DNA from: Pontibacterium granulatum
Lineage (GTDB): Bacteria; Pseudomonadota; Gammaproteobacteria; Pseudomonadales; Balneatricaceae
Direction of reading: 5' to 3'
NCBI RefSeq assembly: GCF_029961155.1
Contig: NZ_JASBRH010000009.1
Coordinates: 1 to 64,000 of the forward strand
Length of the DNA stretch: 64,000 nt
The notes below the pieces were generated by a model. That model ran no database searches, was not told the DNA's origin, and saw only the letters and a list, made by a program, of their open reading frames with translations. Position numbers and translations under genes: made by a program. Positions 51,548 to 61,315 of the stretch are shown here, piece after piece; positions within the stretch are counted from its first letter, which is position 1; each line of letters begins with the position of its first letter.

Positions 51548-52270
51548 TCAGAAGGACTTGGATACAGTCAGGACAAAGGTGTCCTGGTTCGCACTGTGGT
51601 CGCTCTCCACTTCAAAGCTGCCGTCCAGATCGGTGTCCAGGTATGCCAGCTCGAAGTCCAACTCAGCCCAGGTTTTGGTCAGGCTGATGGAGTAATCGGT
51701 GTAGTCTTCCAACCCCAGGAAGGAAGGATCGTCGTATGCATCACCGAAGGAGTGACCCACGTGGAAGTTCAGACCGAACTCCTGTGGCAGCTCCATGGCG
51801 TAGTTCAGTTCCAGGTACTGGGTGGATTCGCCCAGGTTCAGGTAATCGTCTGCATACCAGTACGCTACACGTACCGGGCCGTAATCCACACCCAGTGCGA
51901 ATTCGTTGTAATCCTGGTCGATGTCATCACCTGGGTACATGTAACGGTAAACCGTTACGTCGTAGGCAACATCATCGTTGATCGCACCGGCATAACCTGC
52001 GTACAGGTCCAGCTCGACAGACGCACCGTCGTCATCCTCATCACCGGTTGGATAGAAGTCGACATTACTTGCCCACGCACCTGCGAAGAAGCCTGCATCG
52101 TTAAACCAGTCGATGCCACCCTGGATAGCAAAATCTTCTGCCGTTTGGGAGATACCACGGAAACGGTAATCGCTGGTCAGGCTTACGTTCGCGCTGATAT
52201 CCGCAAACGCCTGTACGGAGGAAACCGCCAATCCGGCACCCAGCAAAACCGAGGTCAGTGTTTTTTTCAT
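51548..52270 (-). CDS. TorF-family outer-membrane porin-like protein
   Basis: 240 residues. Signal peptide MKKTLTSVLLGAGLAVSSVQAFA, cleaved near residue 23; the frame is open 52 codons further up but only this start has GAAGG upstream and a signal sequence. The mature part begins ISANVSLTSDYRFRGISQT, the hallmark of TorF/Gcw_chp proteins, followed by alternating beta strands (YAGYAGAINDDVAYDVTVYRYMYPG) and a terminal aromatic residue in VSKSF, as in outer-membrane barrels. Probably a porin for polyamine or amine uptake (context inference). Confidence 0.85.
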   Translation of the reverse strand: MKKTLTSVLLGAGLAVSSVQAFADISANVSLTSDYRFRGISQTAEDFAIQGGIDWFNDAGFFAGAWASNVDFYPTGDEDDDGASVELDLYAGYAGAINDDVAYDVTVYRYMYPGDDIDQDYNEFALGVDYGPVRVAYWYADDYLNLGESTQYLELNYAMELPQEFGLNFHVGHSFGDAYDDPSFLGLEDYTDYSISLTKTWAELDFELAYLDTDLDGSFEVESDHSANQDTFVLTVSKSF

Positions 52271-52704
52271 TGGTTTTTCTACCTTCTTATAATTTTTTAG
52301 AAGCGCTTGGGAGCGCTTTGGACTTGACCAATCGTCACGAGAAAAAGGCAATTTGAGGCAGATTTCTCGGTCTTTCGAGGCGAATAGCGAGCTATTTAAC
52401 GAGAAAGAGCGTGAGAATATGACCAAATTTGCCTGTTTCGCAGTAGATTGGTGTTAAGTCCAACGGGCTCCCGATTCGCGCTAAAAAAATTATTAAGGCA
52501 AGCCTGCCCTCGCGACTATTGAGAATACTTTCGGACAGATTTGAGGATTTCTCAGGTATTGGTTGCGCTTACCTCTGGACGGCCAACCCGCAAAGCCCCG
52601 CCTCACGGGCCTCGGACACCTACCCTAAGCAGGGTATACAGCCTGATCCCGCCTGCTCCTAGACTGGTGGGATAAAGATAACAATAGATTCAGCAGGTGT
52701 TCCC
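52271..52704. other. divergent region, TorF-type gene / aminotransferase
   Basis: 434 bp, no gene. Contains AGCGCT-TGGG-AGCGCT (52302-52317) near the porin start and the dyad at 52621-52636 near the aminotransferase. Promoters of both units must lie here. Confidence 0.4.
52621..52636. promoter_or_regulatory. candidate operator upstream of the aminotransferase operon
   Basis: TACCCT-AAGC-AGGGTA, a perfect 6+6 dyad, 69 bp before the aminotransferase start. Confidence 0.6.
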
Positions 52705-54123
52705 ATGACCGACTTCCAATTGTCCGGTGCCAAGCAGTACAACACCCAGGACATCCAGCAAAAAGACAAAGCCCACCACCTTCACCCATGGCAGGTATTC
52801 GACGTATTCCGCGAGGAAGGCGCACTGCCGATCGTTGCCGGTGATAACAACTTTATCTACGACGCGGATGGCAAAAAGTACTTCGATGCTGTGGGTGGTT
52901 TGTGGTGCAACAACATCGGTCTGGGCCGCAAAGAGATGGCGGAAGCGATTGCACAGCAGGCGTATCAGCTGTCTTACGCCAACCCATTTGTGGATCTCAC
53001 CAACGCACCGGCTGCAGAGCTGGCCGCTAAACTGGCCGAGCTGGCACCGGGTTCGCTGAATCACGTGTTCTTCACCTGTGGTGGTTCCACTGCCGTGGAT
53101 ACTGCCTTCCGCATGATCCACTACTACCAGAACTGCCGCGGCAAACACGACAAGAAACATGTTATCTCCCGGATCAACTCCTACCATGGCACCACCTATG
53201 CCTCCATGTCGATTGGCGGTAAACCGGGTGACCATCCACCGGAGTTCGATTTCATCAGCGATACCATCCATCACTTGAGTTGCCCGAACTTCTACCGTGC
53301 ACCGGAAGGGATGAGTGAGTCTGATTTTGTTGAGTTCCTGATCAAGGAGTTTGAAGACAAAATTGCCGAACTGGGTGGCGCCGACAAAGTCGCCGCGTTC
53401 TTTGCCGAGCCGATCATGGGCGCGGGTGGCGTAATCGTAGCGCCGGAGGGGTACCTCAAGCGTATGCGACAGATCTGCAAAGACAACGACATCCTCTACG
53501 TATCCGATGAGGTGGTGACCGGTTTTGGTCGCCTGGGTCACTGGTTCGCCTCCGCCGATGAGTTCGACATCCAGCCGGACATCATCACCTGCGCCAAAGG
53601 CCTGACCTCCGGCTACCAGCCGCTGGGCGCGACGATTTTCTCCGACGAGATTTTCGACGTACTGAATGCCCCGGACAGCGGCCGCTGCTTTGCCCACGGT
53701 TTCACCTACTCCGGCCATCCGGTGGCCTGTGTTGCAGCCCTCAAGAACATCGAGATTCTGGAACGCGACAAGCTGCTGGATAACGTAAAAGAGGTCGGCC
53801 CGTACTTCGAGCAACAGCTGAAAACCCTGGAAGACTTGCCGATCGTCGGTCAGGTCCGTGGTCGCAAGTTCATGATGTGTGTGGAATATGTGGCCGACAA
53901 AACCACCAAAGCGCTCTTCCCGGAAGAGCTGGATATCGGCAAGCGCGTCTCCAACCACGCCGACGAACGCGGCCTGATCACCCGTGCCATCGTGCACCTG
54001 AATGTAATGTCTCCGGCACTCACCATGACCCGGGACGATGTTGATTTTATCGTTGCCACCCTGCGCGCAAGCATCGAGGCAACCATCAAAGATTTACGCG
54101 AAGAAGGCCTGCTGGCCGCTTAA
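52705..54123 (+). CDS. class III aminotransferase, putrescine/diamine-pyruvate type
   Basis: 472 residues. PLP enzyme with FTCGGSTAVDTAFRM (cofactor phosphate loop), NSYHGTTYASMS, DEVVTGFGRLG (PLP Asp/Val), and the Schiff-base lysine in ITCAKGLTSGYQPLG (about residue 299). It is closest in style to omega-aminotransferases acting on putrescine, spermidine or beta-alanine with pyruvate (SpuC-like). The next gene encodes an aldehyde dehydrogenase suited to the aldehyde it forms. No strong ribosome-binding site but ATG 52705 aligns with family starts. Confidence 0.9.
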   Translation: MTDFQLSGAKQYNTQDIQQKDKAHHLHPWQVFDVFREEGALPIVAGDNNFIYDADGKKYFDAVGGLWCNNIGLGRKEMAEAIAQQAYQLSYANPFVDLTNAPAAELAAKLAELAPGSLNHVFFTCGGSTAVDTAFRMIHYYQNCRGKHDKKHVISRINSYHGTTYASMSIGGKPGDHPPEFDFISDTIHHLSCPNFYRAPEGMSESDFVEFLIKEFEDKIAELGGADKVAAFFAEPIMGAGGVIVAPEGYLKRMRQICKDNDILYVSDEVVTGFGRLGHWFASADEFDIQPDIITCAKGLTSGYQPLGATIFSDEIFDVLNAPDSGRCFAHGFTYSGHPVACVAALKNIEILERDKLLDNVKEVGPYFEQQLKTLEDLPIVGQVRGRKFMMCVEYVADKTTKALFPEELDIGKRVSNHADERGLITRAIVHLNVMSPALTMTRDDVDFIVATLRASIEATIKDLREEGLLAA

Positions 54124-54141
54124 TGACCGGAACATTTAATA

Positions 54142-55560
54142 ATGAAGATTTACGACAAACTGTACATTGATGGTCAGTGGGTTGAGTCCCACGCTAACCA
54201 GATGATCGACGTGATCAACCCGGCCACCGAAGAGATTGCCGGTCGCACCGCACTGGCCGACGAAGTCGATGTTGATCGCGCCGTGCAGGCTGCCCGCCGT
54301 GCCTTTAACAGCTGGTCTCGTACCACTGCGGAAGAGCGTGCCGACTACATCAGTAAACTGGCCGACGCACTGACCAAACGTGTGGACGAGATGACCCACA
54401 CCATCACCACCGAGATGGGAACCACCCTGGCGTTCAGCCGTGAAGTTCAGGTGGAAGATCCAATCGACGCACTGGCTAAACACGCTGCACGCACTGCGTT
54501 GCTTGATCACGAAATCGAGATCGGCAACGCCACAGCAGTGCGTGAACCGGTGGGTGTCTGTGCCTTTATCAACCCGTGGAACTACCCGCTGCACCAGATG
54601 ATCGGCAAGGTTGCCCCGGCCCTGGCGGCGGGTTGCACCATGGTGGTAAAACCCAGTGAAAACACCCCGCTGCATGCCTTCCTGCTGACGGAAGCGATCG
54701 ACGAGATCGGCCTGCCTGCCGGTGTCTTCAACCTGGTGAACGGTACCGGCCCTGAAGTGGGCGAACCGCTGTGTACTCACCCGGAAGTGGATATGGTCTC
54801 CTTCACCGGCTCTACCCGTGCGGGTGTTCGTATCTCCCAGGCGGCAGCGCCAACCATCAAGCGTGTATGCCTGGAGCTGGGTGGTAAGTCCCCTTTCCTG
54901 ATCTGTGAAGATGCAGACCTGGAAACGGCTGTGAAGCTGGGCGTGGATGATGTAATGCTCAACAGCGGCCAGACCTGTACCGCCCTCACCCGTATGCTGG
55001 TGCCGGCCGCGCGTTACGAAGAAGCGGTCGAGATTGCGAAAACCTACACCGAATCCCTGAAGGTGGGCGATCCAACTGAAGAAGATACCTTCCTCGGCCC
55101 GATGGCCTCCCAGATGCAGATGGAAACCGTACAGCGTTACATCGGTATCGGTGTGGAAGAAGGTGCACGTTTGGTAACCGGTGGCCTGGAACGACCAGAA
55201 GGACTGGATAAGGGCTACTATGTTCGCCCGACCATCTTCGCCGACGTGAACAACCAAATGACCATCGCCCGCGAAGAGATCTTCGGCCCAGTGCTGTGCA
55301 TGATCCCTTACCAGAACGAAGCACAAGCCCTGGAGATCGCCAACGACACCCCATACGGCCTCGCGGCACGGGTATGGTCTGAAGACAAAGCGAAAGCGGA
55401 AACCCTGGCCCGCCAGATCCGCGCCGGTCAGGTCTACATCAATGATGGTTTCTGGAACAACGAAGCACCGTTCGGCGGCTACAAGCAGTCCGGTAACGGC
55501 CGAGAACTGGGTAACTTCGGTGTCGAGGAGTTCTTTGAGACTAAGGCGCTGATCCGATAA
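54142..55560 (+). CDS. NAD-dependent aldehyde dehydrogenase
   Basis: 472 residues. Catalytic Glu in LELGGKSP (about 250-257) and Cys in NSGQTCTAL (about 284), with Rossmann segments PWNYPLHQMIGKVAPALAAG and SFTGSTRAG. Starts 18 bp after the aminotransferase stop and is cotranscribed. Would oxidise aminobutyraldehyde or a related aminoaldehyde to an amino acid such as GABA (inference). Confidence 0.92.
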   Translation: MKIYDKLYIDGQWVESHANQMIDVINPATEEIAGRTALADEVDVDRAVQAARRAFNSWSRTTAEERADYISKLADALTKRVDEMTHTITTEMGTTLAFSREVQVEDPIDALAKHAARTALLDHEIEIGNATAVREPVGVCAFINPWNYPLHQMIGKVAPALAAGCTMVVKPSENTPLHAFLLTEAIDEIGLPAGVFNLVNGTGPEVGEPLCTHPEVDMVSFTGSTRAGVRISQAAAPTIKRVCLELGGKSPFLICEDADLETAVKLGVDDVMLNSGQTCTALTRMLVPAARYEEAVEIAKTYTESLKVGDPTEEDTFLGPMASQMQMETVQRYIGIGVEEGARLVTGGLERPEGLDKGYYVRPTIFADVNNQMTIAREEIFGPVLCMIPYQNEAQALEIANDTPYGLAARVWSEDKAKAETLARQIRAGQVYINDGFWNNEAPFGGYKQSGNGRELGNFGVEEFFETKALIR

Positions 55561-55625
55561 GCACCGGAGCAGTCAGAATCACTTTCCATGAATAGCCAGC
55601 TTGCTTAAACCTTTGGCGATTTTTT

Positions 55626-55651
55626 GCGGGAGCCTTGCTCCCGCTTTTTTT
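55626..55651 (+). terminator. rho-independent terminator of the aminotransferase-ALDH operon
   Basis: GCGGGAGC-CTT-GCTCCCGC then seven T, about 66 bp after the stop codon. Confidence 0.85.
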
Positions 55652-55757
55652 CTGCGGCGATCGCAACCTCCCACCGTTGATGGGTACGCCGATAATACTC
55701 ACTGCTGAGCAATTCATCCTTCAGCAGCATTCGCGCTGATAGCCGATCTCCGTAAGG

Positions 55758-56699
55758 TTATTTATCCGTAAAACGAACAGGTGGTTTAATACTACGGTCC
55801 ACTTCCAAATGAAAGATATCAGGCCGCCCATAGTGACCCGATACATCTAACGCTTTCCGCGAGTTTCGTGCATCCTCTAAGCTAATATCGGCATACAGAA
55901 TCCCCTTTTCCTGATGTAACGGACCGCTATGCACGCCACCGAAAGGCTTTACGATTACCGCGTCACCGGGATTTATCCATTCATCGTCATCAAACAGCAT
56001 GTCCCGCTCTGGAAAATCCGCGGGAACATCTGAGCCATGTATCGCAGTGGCGGTACTCAACACCCAACAACCGCCTTCCCTTGCTATGTGGTTCATTGAT
56101 GCAAGCCAGATTTCACCGCTATCCCAAGTCGGAGCAATATATATATCGATGTCTTGCGCAAAGAGAGCGTAACGTGCCAGAGGCATATAACTTTCCCAAC
56201 AAATCAGGCAGCCAATACGTCCAACTGGCGTATCAACCACCCTCAAACCCGAGGCATCCCCCATGCCCCAAACCATCCTCTCCGGATTGGTAGGCATGAG
56301 TTTTCGGTGACGATTCAGGATCTCCCCGTTTGACCCAATAACAACGACCGTATTAAAAAGTGTCGTCCCACTATAGTCGGAATCCACTTCGTTCATGCCC
56401 ATCACTACGACTACATTATGCTTGGCAGCTGCTTCACACACACGATCTAGCCCTCCAGCAGATATATCGACAGCATTCTCTCTTAAGATTGAATGAAGCC
56501 GATTGCCTAGCGCCATATCGCCGCCGGGGCGCAATCGCCAAATCCAAGTGGGGTAACCAGGTAAATAAGCCTCAGGAAATACAACTAACTGAGCACCATT
56601 AGAGACAGCCTCCTCCAAGCTTTCCAACGCACGCTGCATCGTCGCCTGAAGATCCAGCAAGACGGGTGGTTTTTGCACAATAGCTACCTTAATAGTCAT
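55758..56699 (-). CDS. nitrilase/carbon-nitrogen hydrolase
   Basis: 313 residues. Glu-Lys-Cys triad: E43 (FPEAYLPGYP), Lys (NRHRKLMPT, about 134) and Cys (CLICWESYMPLARY, about 165). Residues and length agree with aliphatic nitrilases (nitrile to carboxylate plus ammonia) rather than amidases. Stands alone. Base composition is a little lower in G+C than its neighbours. Convergent with the ALDH operon; role in polyamine or cyanoamine metabolism is possible but unproven. Confidence 0.87.
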   Translation of the reverse strand: MTIKVAIVQKPPVLLDLQATMQRALESLEEAVSNGAQLVVFPEAYLPGYPTWIWRLRPGGDMALGNRLHSILRENAVDISAGGLDRVCEAAAKHNVVVVMGMNEVDSDYSGTTLFNTVVVIGSNGEILNRHRKLMPTNPERMVWGMGDASGLRVVDTPVGRIGCLICWESYMPLARYALFAQDIDIYIAPTWDSGEIWLASMNHIAREGGCWVLSTATAIHGSDVPADFPERDMLFDDDEWINPGDAVIVKPFGGVHSGPLHQEKGILYADISLEDARNSRKALDVSGHYGRPDIFHLEVDRSIKPPVRFTDK

Positions 56700-56911
56700 T
56701 TTCTTCCCCTTTCAGAAGTTGTTTTGTAAGGATAGCTATCGCCCAGCCGTTTGACTGGAAATTAACCTCTGACTGTTTCTGATAATGAAGTCACGGTGGC
56801 GTTTTCCGTGAAACACTGGATATCACATGCAGGCCTTTAAGCGTGTACCCAGCTCAAATGCGGATACCCACAACCTGGCGATTTATAGACTCTAAGACGA
56901 TTAGCCCCTCT

Positions 56912-57418
56912 CTACGAGGCATCACTCTCCGCCGACATCTGCCACCCCGTGCTCTTACCGATCACATCTTCCAGCATGGCAATTTCACGCGACAGCTCCC
57001 GCGACAGGTTAATCATAAAGAGACCAAAGTCCGCAGGGTGATCCACGTGCATGTCGTAAAACTGATCTGAACTGATCTCAACGATCACACTGTCTTCCAC
57101 AGCAACATCGGTGCCTTTATGGGAGATCAAACCAATCATCCAATCGAAGCCCATCTGTTCACCGGGATTGAAATAGCGGGTGAGGACGTGACGTTCTTCA
57201 AAACCACGGTAGAACGCCATTTTCCCCTGCAGCACGACCTTAAAACTGGACTCCCCCGTTGGCACGGTGATGAATTCACCCTTCTCCAACTTCATGATTT
57301 TGCCGCGACTGAGCAGATCGGTAATGGCGTTGTCGGATAGCGCACCAAAGCTCGCCAGCTCCCTGAAGTAAGGCATCCCCATTGAATAGATCACCTGTTT
57401 CGCATCCAGTATTTCCAT
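56912..57418 (-). CDS. cyclic-nucleotide-binding-domain protein without HTH
   Basis: 168 residues from MEILDAKQVIYSM (start chosen: GAGGTAAGGGGT upstream; a longer frame to 57499 lacks a site). A CRP-like beta-barrel: FGALSDNAITDLLSRGKIMKLEKGEFITVPTG and FNPGEQMGFDWMIGLISHKG (about 30-110). The C-terminal helix (NLSRELSREIAMLEDVIG) is not followed by a helix-turn-helix. A ligand-binding module that may act through another protein. Downstream of, and on the same strand as, a LysR gene. Confidence 0.78.
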   Translation of the reverse strand: MEILDAKQVIYSMGMPYFRELASFGALSDNAITDLLSRGKIMKLEKGEFITVPTGESSFKVVLQGKMAFYRGFEERHVLTRYFNPGEQMGFDWMIGLISHKGTDVAVEDSVIVEISSDQFYDMHVDHPADFGLFMINLSRELSREIAMLEDVIGKSTGWQMSAESDAS

Positions 57419-57512
57419 ACCCCTTACCTCAAACTTCTGCACATACTTGAGTGTGGCTTGATATACCCACGACTCTATTTTTAGTCTAGCCGCGTTCACG
57501 CCTGTATGAGCG

Positions 57513-58454
57513 TTATACGTCCTGCTTTACTTGTTCGATCATCCACGCGATCGCCGGATCTTGTGTATACAGCGGATGATGGATCACGGACATATCGATC
57601 GATCCCAGACCTTCCGGTGGTGCAACAAGCTTCACCGGCAACATCTGGGTGAACAGTTCCGCCATCTGGCGCGGCAAGGTGATGATGGCATCGCTCATGG
57701 AGACAATACGTGCGGCCGCGGCGTAGCTCAGGTTGCAGGACACAGATCGGCGCTTAAGTCCTTGCTGCTCCAGCCACAGGTCCACTGCATTTGGGCGTGC
57801 ACCTGCCACATCGGTGAACACCACGTGGGGTTGTTGGATAAACGCATCCAGCGATAAGGTATCCATCACCAAGTCATTTGACTGCCCCGCCAGGCAGACC
57901 AGCTCGTCCGTTACCCAGGGCTCGGTGAGCAAACGCTTTGGTATATCGTGGTACGATTCCAACCCCACGACCAGATCCACCTCCCGGTTTTCCAAACCGG
58001 CCCGCAGCACCTGGTCGGCAATCAACTGGATCTCCACACTGACGTTGGGCGCCTGCTCACGCAAACGAGCCACCAGTGCTGGATAGTGCACCAGCTCAAA
58101 ATAGTCAGTGGTCGCAATCACAAAACGGCGCGTGCTGGTTGCCGGATCAAACGGCTGTGGCGGTGACAGGGTTGCTTCCAGCAATTTAAGGGCCTGCTGA
58201 ACCGCTGGCAACATCTCCAGCGCCCGAGGGGTCGGCAGCATCCCTTTGTCGGTGCGGACCAAGAGCGGATCCCCCAGCTCATCACGCATACGGTTCAGCG
58301 CATGGCTGACCGCAGGCTGACTCAGGTAGACCTTCTTAGCCGCACGGGTGACGTGGCACTCGGTGATAAGCGCCTCAAAGACAATCAGCAGATTCAGGTC
58401 AAACTTACGCAACAACTGGCCGGAACGGCTATCGAGCTCATCCAACGACATCAT
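57513..58454 (-). CDS. LysR-family transcriptional regulator
   Basis: 313 residues, NodD-like. DNA-binding domain LLRKFDLNLLIVFEALITECHVTRAAKKVYLSQPAVSHALNRMRDE (about 15-59), effector domain following. Divergent from the agmatinase-family gene (129-bp spacer), so it probably regulates it (inference). Starts at MMSLDEL with two adjacent ATG codons. Confidence 0.9.
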   Translation of the reverse strand: MMSLDELDSRSGQLLRKFDLNLLIVFEALITECHVTRAAKKVYLSQPAVSHALNRMRDELGDPLLVRTDKGMLPTPRALEMLPAVQQALKLLEATLSPPQPFDPATSTRRFVIATTDYFELVHYPALVARLREQAPNVSVEIQLIADQVLRAGLENREVDLVVGLESYHDIPKRLLTEPWVTDELVCLAGQSNDLVMDTLSLDAFIQQPHVVFTDVAGARPNAVDLWLEQQGLKRRSVSCNLSYAAAARIVSMSDAIITLPRQMAELFTQMLPVKLVAPPEGLGSIDMSVIHHPLYTQDPAIAWMIEQVKQDV

Positions 58455-58583
58455 GCCCCCCTATAACCCAGCTCATAATTCATATCATGCATGTACAGAT
58501 AATATTAATTCATTTCCTTTATGCCAGCCCAAAATTTACCTTGATAGACATACAGATTGAATCCCCTATCAGAGGTACTCAGC

Positions 58584-59534
58584 ATGGCTGGTCAAAACTC
58601 TAAAAACGAAGCACACCTGAAAGCCAACGAGGAGTATGTGCCGATCTACGCCACTTACACCGATACGTTTATGCAGTTCCCATTTGATCGCGAGATCGAA
58701 GCCAGTGATGCGGATGTGGTGGTGTCCGGCATCCCGTTCGACCTGGCGTGCAGCGGCCGCTCCGGTTCCCGCATGGGCCCGAAAGGTGTGCGTACGGCAT
58801 CATCCAATCTGGTATGGGAAGGCCTGCGCTGGCCGTGGGATTTTGCGCTGGATGACCACCTGAAGGTGATCGATTGTGGTGATATCTTCTTCCAGTACGG
58901 CGAGCCGGAAAGCTTTGTGGTGAACGCCGAAGCACACGCTGACCGCATTCTGAATACCGGCAAGAAGATGCTGAGTTTCGGGGGCGATCACTTCGTTACC
59001 CTACCGCTGCTGCATGCGTACGCCAAACACTATGGCCCGCTGGCGCTGATCCACTTTGATGCCCACACCGATACGTATTCGGGCGGTTCCAAATACGACC
59101 ACGGCACCGTATTCCACCACGCGGTTGAGGAAGGTCTGATCGATACCGACCACTCTATCCAGATCGGTATCCGCACCACATACGATCCAGCCGACCACCC
59201 ATTTGAGGTACTGGATGCAGCGTGGGTAAACGATCATGGACCGGCGGGTGTTCTGGAACGAATCAAAGCCCGCGTGGGTGACAAGCAGGCCTATGTAAGC
59301 TTCGATATCGACGGCCTGGATCCAAGCTTTGCACCGGGCACCGGTACGCCGGTTGCGGCCGGTATCACCACCGACTGTGCGTTGAAGGTCATTCGTGGAT
59401 TGCAGGGCTTCGATCTGGTGGGTATGGATGTGGTGGAAGTGGCACCGTCGTACGATCACTCCGAGATCACATCGCTGGCGGCTGCCACACTGGCATTGGA
59501 GTTTTTGTACGTTTTGGCGTCACAAAAGCGCTAA
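58584..59534 (+). CDS. speB: agmatinase-family ureohydrolase (agmatinase or guanidinobutyrase)
   Basis: 316 residues, start at MAGQNSKNEAH with AGAGG upstream. Binuclear Mn ligands in SFGGDHFVT, HFDAHTDTY and SFDIDGLDPSFAPGTGTP are all present. Hydrolyses agmatine to putrescine and urea, or a related guanidino compound (guanidinobutyrate). The symbol is given by family, not by proven substrate. Feeds the aminotransferase-ALDH operon or its GABA product. Confidence 0.85.
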   Translation: MAGQNSKNEAHLKANEEYVPIYATYTDTFMQFPFDREIEASDADVVVSGIPFDLACSGRSGSRMGPKGVRTASSNLVWEGLRWPWDFALDDHLKVIDCGDIFFQYGEPESFVVNAEAHADRILNTGKKMLSFGGDHFVTLPLLHAYAKHYGPLALIHFDAHTDTYSGGSKYDHGTVFHHAVEEGLIDTDHSIQIGIRTTYDPADHPFEVLDAAWVNDHGPAGVLERIKARVGDKQAYVSFDIDGLDPSFAPGTGTPVAAGITTDCALKVIRGLQGFDLVGMDVVEVAPSYDHSEITSLAAATLALEFLYVLASQKR

Positions 59535-59599
59535 TAAAACGCTCGAATTTCCCCTACAAGCATCGCTACAAGGCGTGTCATTCCTGGGCGCGCCACAGA

Positions 59600-59616
59600 T
59601 ACCCCTCAACAGGGTA
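59600..59616. promoter_or_regulatory. candidate operator upstream of the permease gene
   Basis: TACCCC-TCAAC-AGGGTA in the 259-bp spacer between the agmatinase-type and permease genes. Same dyad as at 50379, 51430 and 52621, with a spacer one base longer. Confidence 0.45.
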
Positions 59617-59793
59617 TACCACGATTTCCTTAAGGGCCGCACACTACTCGCATGATAGTGCCTCCTGCCTAAATGGATTTTCAACGTTGAAGCACCACTC
59701 CAATCCGGAGCTTCCACCACCCTCACCGGACGACTTTTTATCGCAGAAGCAGTTATCGGGGCTTAGACTCAATACAATAATTAGAGAGAACCC

Positions 59794-61221
59794 ATGAGCA
59801 ATCCCAACACTCATAAAAAGACACTGACGACAACCGACGTAACCCTTTACACGGTTTCCGCAATCCTCCTCGTAGACCAGATTGCTATGTCAGCGGCTGT
59901 GGGACCATCCGCTATATTCTGGTGGCTGGTTGTACTGGTAATTTTCTTTATTCCCAACACCCTTGTTACCGCCGAGCTGGGTACTTCATACCCGGAACAG
60001 GGCGGCATCTACGCCTGGATTCGTGATGCATTCAGCACCCGCTGGGGCGCCCGTATCACCTGGCTGTACTGGATCAACATCGCACTCTGGATGCCAGCGG
60101 TGTACATCATGTTTGCCGGTATCTACTCCGCACTGTTTGCCCCGGAGATGAGCCTCTGGTCTCAGATCGGTATGGGTATCGCGCTGTGCTGGATGACTAC
60201 CTGGGCCAACTGCCTGTCTCTGGAAAAGAGCAAGTGGATTCCAAACCTGGGTACGCCAATCAAGTTCATCATCATCCTCACATTGGGTGTTGCTGGCCTG
60301 ATGTACGGCCTGAACAATGGCTTTGCCAATGACATCAGCCTGAGCAGCGCAATGGCCAACCTGGAAGAAGGCCTGGCGTTCATTCCGGTGATCGTATACG
60401 GCTGCCTGGGTGTAGAGCTTGTATGTGCTGAAAGTGACGAGATCCGTAATCCGAAGAAGAGTATTCCACGTGCCATGCTGATCGCAGGTCTGGTTACCGC
60501 TTCGTTCTACATCTTCGGTACCGCAGGTGTACTGGCAGCAGTACCGGCTGAAAACATCGACATGATTGACATCCTGGCAACCACCCTGAAAGAGCTGTTT
60601 GGCGGTTCTGATCTGGGTAACGCGTTTGCACTGGTGATCGGTGCACTGATGCTGTTCAGTCTGTACTCCACCATGGTGACCTGGACCCTGGGTGGTAACC
60701 GTGCGGTCGCAGAAGCGGCAGACGAAAAAGAGATGCCTGCGGTATTTGGCTGGGTTAACCGCAAACACAAAGCACCAATCGGTGCAGCGGTTATGACCAG
60801 CGTCATCAGCTCGGCTATTCTGGTGCTGTACGGTTTCATGGCCAACAACGCCGAAGAGCTGTTCTGGACCCTGTTCTCCTTCAGCGCGATCATCTTCCTG
60901 ATGCCATACATCGGTATGCACTTCGCGTTTATCAAACTGCGCCTCACCGATGCTAACCACCCTCGCCCATTCAAGGTGCCGGGCGGCAACACGGTTGGCG
61001 TGCTGATGTCCGCAATGTGCATCGCTGTACTGGCGATGGCGATTCTGCTGTTCTTCTGGGTACCGGGCGAACCACTGGATCTGTCCCTGCTGGCTCAGGT
61101 GGGTGGCGGTGTCATCATCACCCTGATTATCGGTGAACTCCTGGTCCACCGCGGCGAGAAGCTGAAGCAACAGCAGCGGCGCGAATCTGGCCATATCAAA
61201 GTGAACAGCGCATCTGCATAA
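59794..61221 (+). CDS. APC-family amino acid/polyamine permease
   Basis: 475 residues, about twelve membrane helices. DQIAMSAAVGPSAIFWW in helix one, GGIYAWIRDAFSTRWG (consensus E/G-GxY/W-Y-type segment), and VELVCAESDEIRNPKKSIPRAM between helices six and seven are typical of the APC superfamily. By context it imports putrescine, GABA or agmatine (inference). A candidate operator lies about 180 bp upstream and a strong terminator downstream. Confidence 0.88.
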   Translation: MSNPNTHKKTLTTTDVTLYTVSAILLVDQIAMSAAVGPSAIFWWLVVLVIFFIPNTLVTAELGTSYPEQGGIYAWIRDAFSTRWGARITWLYWINIALWMPAVYIMFAGIYSALFAPEMSLWSQIGMGIALCWMTTWANCLSLEKSKWIPNLGTPIKFIIILTLGVAGLMYGLNNGFANDISLSSAMANLEEGLAFIPVIVYGCLGVELVCAESDEIRNPKKSIPRAMLIAGLVTASFYIFGTAGVLAAVPAENIDMIDILATTLKELFGGSDLGNAFALVIGALMLFSLYSTMVTWTLGGNRAVAEAADEKEMPAVFGWVNRKHKAPIGAAVMTSVISSAILVLYGFMANNAEELFWTLFSFSAIIFLMPYIGMHFAFIKLRLTDANHPRPFKVPGGNTVGVLMSAMCIAVLAMAILLFFWVPGEPLDLSLLAQVGGGVIITLIIGELLVHRGEKLKQQQRRESGHIKVNSASA

Positions 61222-61250
61222 GCCCCGCGGAAACACTTTTCACGACATTG

Positions 61251-61287
61251 AAAAAGCCCCCGGCGGTTGATCCGTCGGGGGCTTTTT
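61251..61287. terminator. bidirectional rho-independent terminator
   Basis: AAAAAGCCCCCG ... CGGGGGCTTTTT around a GGCGG-TTGAT-CCGTC inner stem; ends both the permease gene and the convergent sensor kinase gene. Confidence 0.85.
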
Positions 61288-61315
61288 CGTTGACCAACTC
61301 TGGGTGTTGAACCCG

